53,343 bases of DNA from Muribaculaceae bacterium Zag1 (GTDB taxonomy: Bacteria > Bacteroidota > Bacteroidia > Bacteroidales > Muribaculaceae): contig NWBJ01000070.1 of assembly GCA_002633115.1 (NCBI GenBank), positions 1 through 53,343 of the forward strand, in the 5' to 3' direction. Positions within the stretch are counted from its first letter, which is position 1; each line of letters starts with the position of its first letter. Below are positions 16,433-25,963 of this stretch, in pieces. The notes under the pieces are model-generated. The model had not been told where the DNA came from. It did no database searches and worked only from the letters and a program-made list of their open reading frames with translations. The position numbers and the translations under genes were made by a program.

Positions 16433-17872
16433 TTAGCGCTTTGACTTAGTTCCTTTTGCGAAACCGATTTGAGAACGCACGCAGCGGAATCCTATGTACG
16501 AGCGCTGCTCGTTTTGGTATTCCCACATGCGCAAGTCAGAGCGTATGTTGTGAGCCACGTCCTTCCACGAGCCGCCGCGCACGATCTTGCGCTTCATCTT
16601 GTAGGGGTCTTCGGGGCTGGCATCATAGCGGTATTCGGGATTGAGGTCGCTGGTGAGGCGGCTCACACTCTCGGTATAGGCGGTCGAGGTCCATTCGCTC
16701 ACATTGCCGGCCATGTCGTAGAGGCCGAAGTCGTTGGGCGAGAAAGTGCCCACGCGCGATGTGATCACGTGGCCGTCCTTTGAGTAATTGCCCTCTTGCG
16801 GCTTGAAGTTGGCATAGAAGCAACCCTTGTCTTCGCTCAGTGTCAGGTCGCCCTCCCAGGGATACTGGTTGTCGGTGACGCCAGCGCGTGCTGCGTATTC
16901 CCACTCAGCCTCGGTGGGCAGGCGGTAAGGCTCGATATAGATACCCTCCTTGCCCAGGGCGCGGCGCAGATACTGGGTGCGCCAAGCGGCGAAGGCATTG
17001 GCCTGCTCCCAACTCACTCCCACCACGGGGTAGTCGGTGTAGCCGCCGTGCGAGAAATACATGCGCACATAAGGCTCATTGTAGGCGTTTTCAAAGTCGT
17101 TGACCCAGGCAGTGGTGTCGGGGTATATATTTATAATATAGGTGTTGAGGAAATCGTAGTCGCTCTCGCGTGCGCGTGTGATGACATCGCGCACGATTTC
17201 GCCCTCATCGTTGATGTAGGCAGTGTCTTTCGAGATCACGGGCAGAGCCTGAGCCAGAGGCTTGTCAGTGTTGTACTCGCGGCGCGTCGGGTCGATGCGG
17301 TTTTTGCGCTTTGCGGCCTCGGTGTGGTTGAATACCTCGTAGCGGTAGTTCATCTGCTTGTCATCGAGCTCACGGGCACCGGTGATGGGGTTGGTGCGGT
17401 ACACGCTCTCGATAGCGCGAGCCTCGTCTTCGTTGGGGTTGCGCCATGGTATGGGCTTGTTCCAGTTGAGATATGGCTTCACTGGGTTGCCCTCTTTGTC
17501 CTCCTCGATCTTAAACTCCTCGTTGCCGCCATACGACGGGTCGGCGAGGCGCTCGCGGATAATGGAATCGCGCACCCAGAACACAAATTGCTTGTATTTG
17601 CCATTGGTAATCTCAGTCTCGTCCATCCAGAAGGCATCGACCGAGACGCCCCTTGCATCGGCCTTTTGGTTCCAAGCCGAGTCAGGCTTGCTCACGCCAA
17701 CCTTCATCGAGCCTCGGTCGATGAGCACCATGCCGTAGGGAGTAGGCTCCGTCCATGACGTGCCCCCCACCCCGGTGACCTCGCCTCCGGCTGAGCCATG
17801 GCTGCCGGCTGCGCAACTGCTCAGCAGAGCGGCCGCGCCCAAGGGCAAAAGTATGTTTTTGATAGTCTTCAT
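16433..17872 (-). CDS. gldK: T9SS lipoprotein ring component GldK (PorK)
   Basis: This 479-residue lipoprotein has a signal ending in LLSSC. The body is a sulfatase-modifying-factor-like (FGE) fold: DETEITNGKYKQFV, YPVVGVSWEQANAFAAWR, YRLPTEAEWEYAARAG, YDMAGNVSEWT, KIVRGGSWKDVAHNIRSDLR and IGFRCVR. In T9SS, GldK/PorK forms the outer-membrane-attached ring with GldN. Start 17872 is chosen because it gives a proper lipoprotein signal and overlaps the porP stop by 1 nt (TGATG); the longer frame from 17947 has no such signal. It is co-transcribed with porP. Confidence 0.94.
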   Translation of the reverse strand: MKTIKNILLPLGAAALLSSCAAGSHGSAGGEVTGVGGTSWTEPTPYGMVLIDRGSMKVGVSKPDSAWNQKADARGVSVDAFWMDETEITNGKYKQFVFWVRDSIIRERLADPSYGGNEEFKIEEDKEGNPVKPYLNWNKPIPWRNPNEDEARAIESVYRTNPITGARELDDKQMNYRYEVFNHTEAAKRKNRIDPTRREYNTDKPLAQALPVISKDTAYINDEGEIVRDVITRARESDYDFLNTYIINIYPDTTAWVNDFENAYNEPYVRMYFSHGGYTDYPVVGVSWEQANAFAAWRTQYLRRALGKEGIYIEPYRLPTEAEWEYAARAGVTDNQYPWEGDLTLSEDKGCFYANFKPQEGNYSKDGHVITSRVGTFSPNDFGLYDMAGNVSEWTSTAYTESVSRLTSDLNPEYRYDASPEDPYKMKRKIVRGGSWKDVAHNIRSDLRMWEYQNEQRSYIGFRCVRSQIGFAKGTKSKR

Positions 17873-18870
17873 CACATTATGCGGATGCTTTTGTGCTTGT
17901 TTTTGTTTTTGTCTGACAGATCGAGCTTCATTGAGTACCCTATCCAAAATTCATGGCTTCCCGACGAAGCCTTAGCGATGGCCGATGTGGAATAATCATA
18001 AGAATAGCCAAGATAGAAATTCTTGATTTCGGCCCCGAGGGTAAGGTACACGGCATCGTCCCATCGATAGCCTATGCCGGCCGAGAACATCTTGTTGTAC
18101 CGGGCTCGGATGGTGCCCTCGCCTGTGGTGAATGTAAAGTCGCTTTTCACCAAAACCGATGGCAACAATTCAAATAACGTATTTTTTATCGGAATATTGC
18201 CTCCGGCGGTGAAATATAGGGTGCGGTTGGCCTGGAACTCATAGTCCTGGTCGGCGGTGGTTGATTCCGTGGCTTCAGATTTCATTTTGATAGTCGGCGA
18301 GGTGATGTGGGTGCACGATATGCCGGCGTAGAACAGGCGGTGGGTGTAGGTGAGACCGAGCCCCAGGTCGAGTGCCATGCCGTGGATGTCCTGCATGGGT
18401 ATGGCATCGTCGGTGCTCTCATGGTAATCATCGTCGTCGGGGATATAGACGTCGCTGCCCTTGAATTTTTGGTCGTACATGCCGATCTGGAAACCCACTG
18501 AAAATTGGCCGCCAAATTTATTGAACTTATATGCGGCCTGAGCCCCAAGCTGCAGCGAACTGTACAGACCGTAGCTCTCTGTCTCGGTGACGAGGCCCAC
18601 ACCTATGCGCTTGCTGCCCAGCTTGAGGGGCATGTCGGCAGCGCCGACAAACGACTTAGGGGCATTGTCGATGCCCACCCATTGCATGCGCGAGCCGGCG
18701 CGTATGCGCAGCAAGTCGGAGGTGCCGATTGCCCCTGGATTGTACAGGTTTTGCACCTCATAGTATTGGCTGTATTGCATATCGGTCTGCGCCCTCAGGG
18801 GCAACACACCCAATATGGCCATCAGCGCAGCCACCAGATACCACTTATATGTCAGTCTATCTAAATTCAA
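17872..18870 (-). CDS. porP: T9SS PorP/SprF family outer-membrane protein
   Basis: This 332-residue protein has a signal peptide (YLVAALMAILGVLPLRAQ) and then the family hallmark QYSQYYEVQNLYNPGAIGT. A predicted beta-barrel follows, with FVGAADMPL, GVGLVTETESYGLY, a conserved LYNP near the N-terminus and a C-terminal FWIGYSMKLDL strand. PorP/SprF proteins act with the GldK-N complex in T9SS function at the outer membrane. It begins the porP-K-L-M-N order typical of Bacteroidales. Its leader carries a composite repeat element (18898-19008). Confidence 0.9.
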   Translation of the reverse strand: MNLDRLTYKWYLVAALMAILGVLPLRAQTDMQYSQYYEVQNLYNPGAIGTSDLLRIRAGSRMQWVGIDNAPKSFVGAADMPLKLGSKRIGVGLVTETESYGLYSSLQLGAQAAYKFNKFGGQFSVGFQIGMYDQKFKGSDVYIPDDDDYHESTDDAIPMQDIHGMALDLGLGLTYTHRLFYAGISCTHITSPTIKMKSEATESTTADQDYEFQANRTLYFTAGGNIPIKNTLFELLPSVLVKSDFTFTTGEGTIRARYNKMFSAGIGYRWDDAVYLTLGAEIKNFYLGYSYDYSTSAIAKASSGSHEFWIGYSMKLDLSDKNKNKHKSIRIM

Positions 18871-18897
18871 AATTGATTATTATCTAATTGCTATATC

Positions 18898-19008
18898 CGT
18901 CCTTATCGATTTTATATCCTTATGAATCTTATGTCCTTATGATTTTATGTCCTTATGAATCTTATGTCCTTATGGTTTTATGGTCTAAGAGCCCTCAGGC
19001 TCTGCTTA
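18898..19008. repeat. Composite intergenic element, copy B
   Basis: About five units of ATGTCCTTATG(A/G)(A/T)TTT lead into GGTCTAAGAGCC, the hairpin AGAGCC-CTCA-GGCTCT (18988-19003) and GCTTA. It shares layout and words with 12173-12251. It fills the whole gap between the porT-like stop and the porP leader. Confidence 0.7.
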
Positions 19009-19734
19009 TCACTCGAAATAAAATGTCAATACGATCATCCTCGATGTGGCTTTCTTGAGCGACTGCGTCACTGGCAGCTTCAGCGGGTCGTCCTCCAAGT
19101 CAGGGCGGTCATGCTTGAGCACATCTCCGAGCCCGAAGCAGAATTTCAACTCGGGTATGAATTTGAAATACGGCAAGTAAAAATCAAAGCCAAACCCCAC
19201 AGACAGGAAAAAGTCTGTGGATTTGAGCTGCAGATAGTCTTCTTGCTTCTTCGCCACATCAAATGCCGGCATAACCCCCGCTGTCATGTAGGGCCGGAAA
19301 TTTCTCAGTCGCTGAGCGCTGTAGATCACGTCGAACGGCAGCACCACATAAGTGGCCTTGAGGCTCTGGCGCTGCTCCTCGCCGGTAGTATGGTTCAGGA
19401 ATTTGAGCGAACGATTGCCGAAATACAATCCCGGATTGAAGCGCAGCGAGAAATAATTGCTCAATCGGAACGCTACCACGCCGTTGACGCAGAATCCCGG
19501 ATCGTATCCGGGCTCTTCGACCTGCCACTCCTCGCCGTTGGGCCCGATGTAGCCGTTGTGGGTGAAGAGCAGGTTCTGGGTGTGCATGCCAATCGAGAAT
19601 CCCAGGTGCCACGGGCGCATATCAGCGTAAGGCTTATTGAGCACCTTATCGTTCATATACCGCTTTTGCGCCACCGCCGGCACAGCCGTCAGCATGCAAA
19701 TCACCAATAATATCACGCATCTTACCGCTTTCAT
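19009..19734 (-). CDS. PorT/SprT-like outer-membrane beta-barrel protein of the T9SS
   Basis: This 241-residue protein has a signal peptide (ILLVICMLTAVPAVAQ). It has alternating beta strands of an 8- to 10-strand barrel, with PorT-like segments GFSIGMHTQNL, RLSNYFSLRFNPGLYFGNR and TYVVLPFDVIYSAQRLRNFRPY, and a terminal ILTFYFE-like strand (MIVLTFYFE). PorT-family proteins are required for T9SS secretion. Its position directly before porP-gldKLMN supports the call. The family is short and divergent, so assignment is less certain than for the Gld genes. No clear promoter is visible upstream. Confidence 0.75.
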   Translation of the reverse strand: MKAVRCVILLVICMLTAVPAVAQKRYMNDKVLNKPYADMRPWHLGFSIGMHTQNLLFTHNGYIGPNGEEWQVEEPGYDPGFCVNGVVAFRLSNYFSLRFNPGLYFGNRSLKFLNHTTGEEQRQSLKATYVVLPFDVIYSAQRLRNFRPYMTAGVMPAFDVAKKQEDYLQLKSTDFFLSVGFGFDFYLPYFKFIPELKFCFGLGDVLKHDRPDLEDDPLKLPVTQSLKKATSRMIVLTFYFE

Positions 19735-19803
19735 TAATCAAATTAACGGATTCCCCTCTCGATTATTGTATTTTCACCCTCAAACCAAGAGCCTCAAACG
19801 ACA

Positions 19804-19829
19804 AAGCGGACCCCCCCGAGGGTCCGCTT
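19804..19829 (-). terminator. Terminator after the secreted-protein operon
   Basis: The stem AAGCGGACC (19804-19812) and GGTCCGCTT (19821-19829) has 9 bp and an 8-nt loop. It is followed on the minus strand by a moderately T-rich run. It lies just beyond the stop at 19856 and separates that operon from the porT-like gene. Confidence 0.65.
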
Positions 19830-19855
19830 GAGAAAAATCAAGATTAAGAGAAAGG

Positions 19856-21595
19856 CTACTTTATGAGAAAAATTTTACCGTCTTGAATATAGAGCCCTGA
19901 CGATAGAGCGCTGCGGTCAATGCCGCGCGGACGTCCCTGCAGGTCGTAGATTTCTCCATTTGCCAAACTCTCGACAGTCACTGCTGCTATTGAGGAGATG
20001 CCCATTTGCCCGGCCCCGATGCGCTCTGCATTCAAGATTTCGCCATTGTCGGCATTGAGCAGCAGAGCAATCAGCTCGATATTGGCTGTGTCAAGCACCG
20101 AGGCTGGCACCTCCATCTGATACTGGAAATCCGCATATTCGCCTTGGCCAAGGGCCTCAACTCGGCTCTCTTCGATGCCATAGAATCCCGAAATCGCACG
20201 AGCCACCTCCTGGAAAGGCACATCGGTCGACTGTACCTTCTCGTCGAGCAACTCATAGCCTCCCATTTCGCCTTGGCTTCCTCCGGCATATCCATTATAT
20301 TGGTACAGTCCGCCCATAGCCACATCATTCTCGATGATAACGAAAGTAAGAACTAGCGGATAATCCAAGTCTTCGGCCGCGCCCATGCGAGCATCTATAT
20401 CCAATGTCTGGGTATCGGCTGAATAAGCGGCTCCTAACTCGACATACGCAGGCTCGGGTAGGCTGATGCGCTCCTTGACATATTTTGAGAGATTTGCCGG
20501 GTCAGTCGAATTTTTGCGGCAGAACACTGCCTGTGGATAACTTGACACAAAGAATGCCGAGCTCAGCGCGTCATCGTATTCCTGGCAGGTAAGGCGATCG
20601 TCATGATGCACGGCTATGCCAATGAAATTGTCGGGATACTGCTCCGATAGGTCGCGCAGAGCCACAGTGCCGCGCACGCAGAATCCGCACCAAGCGCCAG
20701 TAGCCTCCTCAGCAACCACGCGGTGAGGCACATAAGCGGTCGTGCCGCTTAGCACATACTGCTCCTGCCCCTCGACAATCACCGAGGCGCGATAATCAGC
20801 GATCTGATGCTTGGGGGTAAAAATAGGTTCGGCCATAGCGAAATCCACGGTCTGTCCAGCCTCGACTGCTATATCGAAATGCTGCGCTGCATTCCAATCC
20901 CCAGCTGTTATGCTGATGTCAAATCCTTGGATATCCGCGTCTGACACATTGCGCACTGTGCCAGTGATAGCATATTCTGCCTCAGTGCGCAGCGATGGCA
21001 AATCCAGAGTAAAATCAGTTATATAGTCAACGCCGATATACAGGTCATCGACATATAGGCGATTGCAATTGTAAGAATCGTTGACAAATGCCACCCATAT
21101 ATCCTGGCCACCATAAGCCGACAGGTCAACCGAGTGGAGGGTCCATTCGCCGCTCTCGGCCTCGACCGAAAAGACTGGCGCAGCGCTGAAACATTCTGGG
21201 GTAGAGCCCTCGGCACTGACATACACGCTATAGCCATCGGCGTATTCGACATCGCTGGCCCGAGAGCGCCAACGCAACACATAGCCGTCAGTGGCTACGG
21301 TCACTGCCGGAGTAATCAACCAGTCGTCAGACTGCCCGGCCGGCGAATACCATGAGACGCTGCAGGCCGCCTTGTTGCCCTCGCTCTCCTCATAAGCAAT
21401 CCAGCCAATGCCTTGAGCAAAGCCTATCGAACGAGCATCAGCCGAGGGGGTATTCCCATCCAGGTCGTACACCCCAAAGTCGGCTGGGAGCCCATTTGAG
21501 AAGTCGCACACCAGAGCGGTGTCAGCAAGGGCAAATGCCGCTCCCCCAGCGAGGGAGAGCAGCATCGCGATTTGTCGAATGAATAAGAGTTTCAT
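19856..21595 (-). CDS. Secreted choice-of-anchor J / Omp28-like thioredoxin-fold protein with T9SS C-terminus
   Basis: This 579-residue protein has a signal peptide (LLSLAGGAAFALA) and then a choice-of-anchor J type domain at about 25-190 (GWIAYEES, DDWLITPAV, WVAFVNDSYNCNRLYVDDLYIG). Further on, EEATGAWCGFCVRG near residue 300 holds a CxxC pair in an Omp28/thioredoxin-like region. The last 30 residues (IYDLQGRPRGID, GLYIQDGKIFLIK) match a T9SS type A sorting domain. It lies 16 nt after the 813-residue gene, so the two form one operon. The CGFC pair suggests redox or disulfide chemistry at the cell surface; the partner is unknown. Confidence 0.8.
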   Translation of the reverse strand: MKLLFIRQIAMLLSLAGGAAFALADTALVCDFSNGLPADFGVYDLDGNTPSADARSIGFAQGIGWIAYEESEGNKAACSVSWYSPAGQSDDWLITPAVTVATDGYVLRWRSRASDVEYADGYSVYVSAEGSTPECFSAAPVFSVEAESGEWTLHSVDLSAYGGQDIWVAFVNDSYNCNRLYVDDLYIGVDYITDFTLDLPSLRTEAEYAITGTVRNVSDADIQGFDISITAGDWNAAQHFDIAVEAGQTVDFAMAEPIFTPKHQIADYRASVIVEGQEQYVLSGTTAYVPHRVVAEEATGAWCGFCVRGTVALRDLSEQYPDNFIGIAVHHDDRLTCQEYDDALSSAFFVSSYPQAVFCRKNSTDPANLSKYVKERISLPEPAYVELGAAYSADTQTLDIDARMGAAEDLDYPLVLTFVIIENDVAMGGLYQYNGYAGGSQGEMGGYELLDEKVQSTDVPFQEVARAISGFYGIEESRVEALGQGEYADFQYQMEVPASVLDTANIELIALLLNADNGEILNAERIGAGQMGISSIAAVTVESLANGEIYDLQGRPRGIDRSALSSGLYIQDGKIFLIK

Positions 21596-21611
21596 AGTAG
21601 CAACTAAATTC

Positions 21612-24053
21612 CTACTTTACAGCCACCACCTTGCGCTCGCCATTAGCCACGGCTACGTAAGCGCCAGGAGCGTTGACCATTGCACGACCAATGCCAGTTG
21701 CCACCTTGCGGCCAGCCATGTCATAGACCTCAACCAAGGCATCCTCCATGCCGCAAGCCACTATTGCACGACCCTCGACGCGCAGGGCTGATTTGGACTT
21801 GGCGACCTCATTGAGGGCAGATGTCTTGTCATCTACAACCATATTATCGCTTACAGGCGAATAGTAATATGAGTTGTCACGCAGATAGCGGGCTGTGACA
21901 TTGAATACCAGCTTGTTACCATCGGCAGCCCTGAGGGTGGGGAAATAATATTCAGTATCGTCAGTCCAGTCACTCTGTGCAAGCAAGGTGGCCAATTCGG
22001 CACCGCCCTCCAAAGCCTGGGTTACTGCCACATTGCCAATAAGGAATGGGTAACCGTAGAAGGTATAGAACATCAAGAAAGTATCTATTGCGCCTTGGTC
22101 AAATGTCACTGAGAAATGATTCATGCCTTGGGCCATGTACAAGTACTCGTATGTTATGGCTGAGTTTTGGAGAATGAGGATGTCTCCAGCCTCGGGAGTA
22201 TAGCAGTCAAAATCGACTGTGAACACGCCGCCATTATGCGTAGCATCGAATCGGGGCGACACGAGCTGAGACGTGTAATAATCATCCCAATAGCAGCCAA
22301 TCATATTTTCGGCATAGATGGTATTCACGCTGGTCCATCCCGATATGTCAGTCAGGCCATCGAGCGACATTGATTCATACTCATTGCCTACCTGATAGGG
22401 TGCCTCCAGAGTCATGCCCTCGCTGACTGCTCCGCTGAATGTATCAGAGAAGACTGGATAGGCGTCATTGTCCTCAGGCACAATGGTCACGTTGTATGCT
22501 GAAACACGATAAGCTTCCGCCTTAGGCACGGGCAGCCAATTGGCAGTGAATCCACCGCGGCTGTCAACGTCAGTTGCCTCGAGGGGCTGGGGCTGCTGCA
22601 ATAGATAGCACTTGACAAGATTTGAACGGTCAGAAAGTTCGTTGCCAGCCTTGGCGTATACATAGTATAGATAATCCTTGTAGGGATCCATGCCATCGAC
22701 AGTGTAGGTAGTACCGACAACCTCGATGTCCTTGGCCGCATAGTCATATTCAAATTCCGGTCCAGCAGATACGGTAACATCATCCACGTACACGACGTAT
22801 GAATCATCGCTGAGGGCGGGTACGAATTTGACCTTTTCATACTGGTTGGGATACAGCCACATGGCCTCGTTGAAGAGATTGAGATAAGTCGATGGCTTTT
22901 CGGTGGCTGTCGACATTTGTATCATGCCTCCGCCATTCCACTCGCCATCCTTGTAATAGTAGAGATAGACGTATCCGATTTCTACACCGCTTGTCTCAGC
23001 CAATGAGAATATGCGGCATTTCACCTCAGAGAGCAGACCGCCTTGGCCGTCAAATATCATCTCTGACCCATTTGATAGGGCTACTGCGTAGTCCTTTGAG
23101 CTGCCCTCGATCAGCTGCACGGGAGCAGAAATGCCGTAGGCAAAGTCGTTGCCGCGGCCATCGGCGTAGTCGGCTTCTAAAGTGATGCCATCACCCTCGG
23201 GGATAGTATAACTGTAGGCGGTGATTTGGTAATTGTCTGTAGCAGGCTGCTCATTCCAGCTGGCTACGAAGCTGTCGCCTGTGTAATCGGTGGGCTGATT
23301 GGCGATTGGAGCTGAAAGGAATGTGCCAAGACGCTCGATCTTGATGTCGTCAATGTACTTGCCATTGTCATAGGTCATGCCATTAAACTGCACATAGGCA
23401 TCATCGCCAGTATAGGTGATGTAGTATGTAAAGGAGAATTCGGTCCAGTCATCGCCGGCAGCAACATCCACCATATCGTATTGCATGTCATTGGAGACAT
23501 ATTCCGGATTGAAGATGTCGCCCTTGAGCACGGTAATAATCATGCTGGCCTTGCGAGTCACGTTGGCTCCCGGCTTCATGCGGAATGATACTCGGATTAT
23601 GCCATTGAGATTCATCATAGGGGTAGTGATCGAGCCGCCGATACTGGGATATCCCAAGAAGCAAGTGCCACCGGCTTGATATATGCCCAAGCCCCACCAG
23701 CCCGACTCGTGGGTATAGCCGTCGGGCAGGATTTCGTTGCCAGTGTCGAAATAGTCCTCGGGGAGCATTGTCTCGTCAGGAGCATCCTCTGAGCCAGCGG
23801 TCATCAGGCTGAAGTCTTCATATAGGAGCACTTCGGGTTCGGTTTCCGACACGCGCAGCGGAGCGTGCTGCATACGTGGGGCTTCTCTGCGCTCCATCAT
23901 TGATTGCGCCTTCTTGGCATAGCCCTCCATTATCTCGGTGGGCGACTGAGGCGATGCGACTAAGCGCTTTGCCGAATCAGCAGCCTGGGTTGTCGAGGTG
24001 CAGAGTGCCAATGAGGCCGCAGCTGCTACCATTGTAAGGGTAAAGTGTTTCAT
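21612..24053 (-). CDS. Large secreted choice-of-anchor J / fibronectin III-like protein with T9SS C-terminus
   Basis: This 813-residue protein starts at 24053 (MKHFTLTMVAAAASLALC), the point where a proper signal peptide begins; the frame extends uselessly to 24128. It contains two jelly-roll, choice-of-anchor J-like blocks (GWWGLGIYQAGG and YVQFNGMTYDNGKYIDDIKIE early, YASQ-type strands later). Fibronectin III-like segments lie between them (APIANQPTDYTGDSFVASW and GFTANWLPVPKAEAYRVSAYN). The end (LVEVYDMAGRKV, PGAYVAVANGERKVVAVK) is a T9SS sorting domain. It is probably a surface adhesin or binding protein; the ligand is unknown. A promoter -7 box is at 24098-24105. Confidence 0.8.
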   Translation of the reverse strand: MKHFTLTMVAAAASLALCTSTTQAADSAKRLVASPQSPTEIMEGYAKKAQSMMERREAPRMQHAPLRVSETEPEVLLYEDFSLMTAGSEDAPDETMLPEDYFDTGNEILPDGYTHESGWWGLGIYQAGGTCFLGYPSIGGSITTPMMNLNGIIRVSFRMKPGANVTRKASMIITVLKGDIFNPEYVSNDMQYDMVDVAAGDDWTEFSFTYYITYTGDDAYVQFNGMTYDNGKYIDDIKIERLGTFLSAPIANQPTDYTGDSFVASWNEQPATDNYQITAYSYTIPEGDGITLEADYADGRGNDFAYGISAPVQLIEGSSKDYAVALSNGSEMIFDGQGGLLSEVKCRIFSLAETSGVEIGYVYLYYYKDGEWNGGGMIQMSTATEKPSTYLNLFNEAMWLYPNQYEKVKFVPALSDDSYVVYVDDVTVSAGPEFEYDYAAKDIEVVGTTYTVDGMDPYKDYLYYVYAKAGNELSDRSNLVKCYLLQQPQPLEATDVDSRGGFTANWLPVPKAEAYRVSAYNVTIVPEDNDAYPVFSDTFSGAVSEGMTLEAPYQVGNEYESMSLDGLTDISGWTSVNTIYAENMIGCYWDDYYTSQLVSPRFDATHNGGVFTVDFDCYTPEAGDILILQNSAITYEYLYMAQGMNHFSVTFDQGAIDTFLMFYTFYGYPFLIGNVAVTQALEGGAELATLLAQSDWTDDTEYYFPTLRAADGNKLVFNVTARYLRDNSYYYSPVSDNMVVDDKTSALNEVAKSKSALRVEGRAIVACGMEDALVEVYDMAGRKVATGIGRAMVNAPGAYVAVANGERKVVAVK

Positions 24054-24097
24054 ACTATTGTGTATTGAATTGATGATTTGTTGTAAAAATCCATACG

Positions 24098-24105
24098 CAA
24101 AAGTA
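24098..24105 (-). promoter_or_regulatory. -7 element of the 24053-19856 operon
   Basis: TACTTTTG on the minus strand matches TAnnTTTG and leaves a leader of about 38 nt. I see no good -33 TTTG at the usual distance, consistent with activator dependence. Two palindromes lie 45-95 bp upstream. Confidence 0.5.
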
Positions 24106-24150
24106 TGAAATTGTGAGCGGTTTGTCAATGATTTGGCAAGCCGAGAGGTA

Positions 24151-24200
24151 CGGATTCCACGAATCCGAAAGCAAAATGATGTGCGGATTCGTGAATCCGC
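24151..24200. promoter_or_regulatory. Two CGGATTC/GAATCCG palindromes upstream of the secreted-protein operon
   Basis: CGGATTC-CAC-GAATCCG (24151-24167) and GCGGATTC-GT-GAATCCGC (24183-24200) are about 32 bp apart, three helical turns. They lie between the regulator's stop and the operon promoter. They could be operators or stacked hairpins ending the regulator transcript; neither has a T-run. Confidence 0.5.
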
Positions 24201-24221
24201 AAGCCAACAAAGCCGTATGTC

Positions 24222-25836
24222 TTACATATTGTCAGCGACAACCTTTTCCTTCTCGATTGATTTTTCCACGACTGCATTGTCAGATTGAGCGCGAGATTGA
24301 AACTCTGAGGGCGTAAGGCCAGTGATACGACGGAAATTCTGGTTGAAGCTACTGCGCGACTTGTAGCCCACCGACTGAGCGATGGATTCGATAGTGAATT
24401 TGCCTCGTGATGCGGCACGCCTCGCGTATGCGCAGCTCAGCTAGCAGGGTGCTAAATGTCTTGCCGTAAGCCTCATTAATCACCTGCGACACATATTTCT
24501 GATTCGAATCTACAGCATCAGCCAGAGTGTCAATTGTAAAGTCGGGCTGGAGAGGCGCTGGACTCGATAGCATCTCAGCGACCTTCTCGGCCAATTCCTC
24601 GCGTTTGCTATCATTGATTTGCTGAGGAGCCTTGGCTGGCACTGCGGTCTGAGACACACTCTGCATGGTGTGGGAATAGAGAAGCTCATTTTTATGTTGC
24701 TCGCGTCGATACAACATCCAAATCCAACCCAAGAATCCCGCTATGATTACAATCAAGCCAATCGCTCCATAGAGGGCTATCGACTGAATCTGCCTCTTAT
24801 GCTCAATCAGGACCATCTGCTCGTTGATTTTGTCAAGCTCAGCCATTGTCCCCATGTCGTGCATTCGGTTGATGAGCGACAAGTTGAATACTGAATCGGC
24901 AAGTTGGCAGCTGCGCATCATGCACTGAATCGAGGCTTTTTCTTGACCAAGCGCGTGATAGATTTTCGACAATTTTTCGTTAAGGCCCTTGCTATAATCT
25001 AGCTGGCCATGGGCTACGGCTACGCTGTCGGCATACTGGTAAGCGCCGACAGCCTCGGCAGTTCTTCCAGCCCCCTCCAGAGCAGATGCGCAAAGGGCGG
25101 CTATAGTGGTCTCATAGCGGTCGGGCGTCAGAGCCACATTGATATGGGACACTGCCTCGCGCAATTCCAGCAACGCCAAGTCGACCTTTCTTTCGGCCAG
25201 AAGCAAGGCGCCCTTTTGCAAATGCTCGCAATATGCGTACAGAGGTGTGGATTGTGGCAATTTGCGAAAATCGTAGTCTATATTGGGGATTCTCTTGGCA
25301 TCAAAAGGATTATCAATCAATTCAGAAGTCACCATATTATTATAGATAATCAACAGGGTTGAATCGTCGCCCTGAGCTAACGCCTCGGAAAACGCCAATT
25401 CATAATAATGCTGTGATTTCTCTCTATTCTCGGTGATTTGGTACATGTTGCCCAAATTGAGCAACGTATGCTGCCCGGGGAATCCGTATTTCTCATTCAT
25501 TTCCTGGGCCTTCAGCCAGTACTGATAGGCTTTTTCGTAGTTTGAGAAGTTGTAGAAAAGTATGTAACCGCCATTGTTATAGGTTCGGGCCAGGTCGTAG
25601 AGGTGCTTTGACTTTTGCGGATGCTCAATCAGCACATTGTAGACCATCAATGCGCTATCAAGCTTTCCCTCCATTATCTTGTGGCGAGCATCTTCATAGA
25701 GCTCTGGCACCGTGTACCCCTTGTATTGCTCAATCACCGACGATGGCGAGGCCAAAGCCCCAGCCCACCGTGCCACAAACGTAAGCACAGCGCACCCCAC
25801 TATAACCCATATCACACGGCGTAAAACTTTTCTCAT
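24222..25836 (-). pseudogene. Membrane-anchored TPR-AraC regulator with a frameshift inside the HTH domain
   Basis: The open frame (25836 to 24349) encodes an N-terminal membrane segment, TPR-like repeats, a transmembrane helix near residues 352-374 (LYGAIGLIVIIAGFLGWIWM) and the first AraC helix-turn-helix (FTIDTLADAVDSNQKYVSQVI). The frame is lost after REACRIT, near 24404-24408. The next frame continues the AraC domain perfectly as GKFTIESIAQSVGYKSRSSF and NFRRITGLTPSEF, to a TAA at 24222. One extra base, or two missing, would explain it. Intact, it would regulate the neighbouring secreted-protein genes from the inner membrane. It is a real mutation, a switchable state or a sequencing error. 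Confidence 0.8.
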
Positions 25837-25861
25837 CTATTATCATTTCATTTTTCCTCTG

Positions 25862-25887
25862 CAAAGATAAGAATTATTTCTGACAAA
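25862..25887 (-). promoter_or_regulatory. Promoter of the TPR-AraC gene
   Basis: Minus strand TATCTTTG (25862-25869) is a perfect -7 box 26 nt before the ATG. A TTTG at 25884-25887 is only 14 nt away, shorter than normal, so the -33 assignment is doubtful. Confidence 0.5.
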
Positions 25888-25899
25888 TGAATAATGAAT

Positions 25900-25947
25900 A
25901 ATGAAAAATGGCCATCCGGATGGGTGCCCGGATGGCCATTTTTCATT
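25900..25947. terminator. Bidirectional hairpin terminator with heptad flanks
   Basis: Perfect 20-nt arms at 25900-25919 and 25928-25947 enclose an 8-nt loop. The core GGCCATCCGG/CCGGATGGCC is flanked by A5/T5. Heptads AAATGAA/TAATGAA (25885-25905) and ATTTTTC x4 (25938-25965) extend on each side. It ends the 740-residue protein's transcript before the AraC promoter. Confidence 0.75.
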
Positions 25948-25963
25948 TTTCATTTCTCATTTT

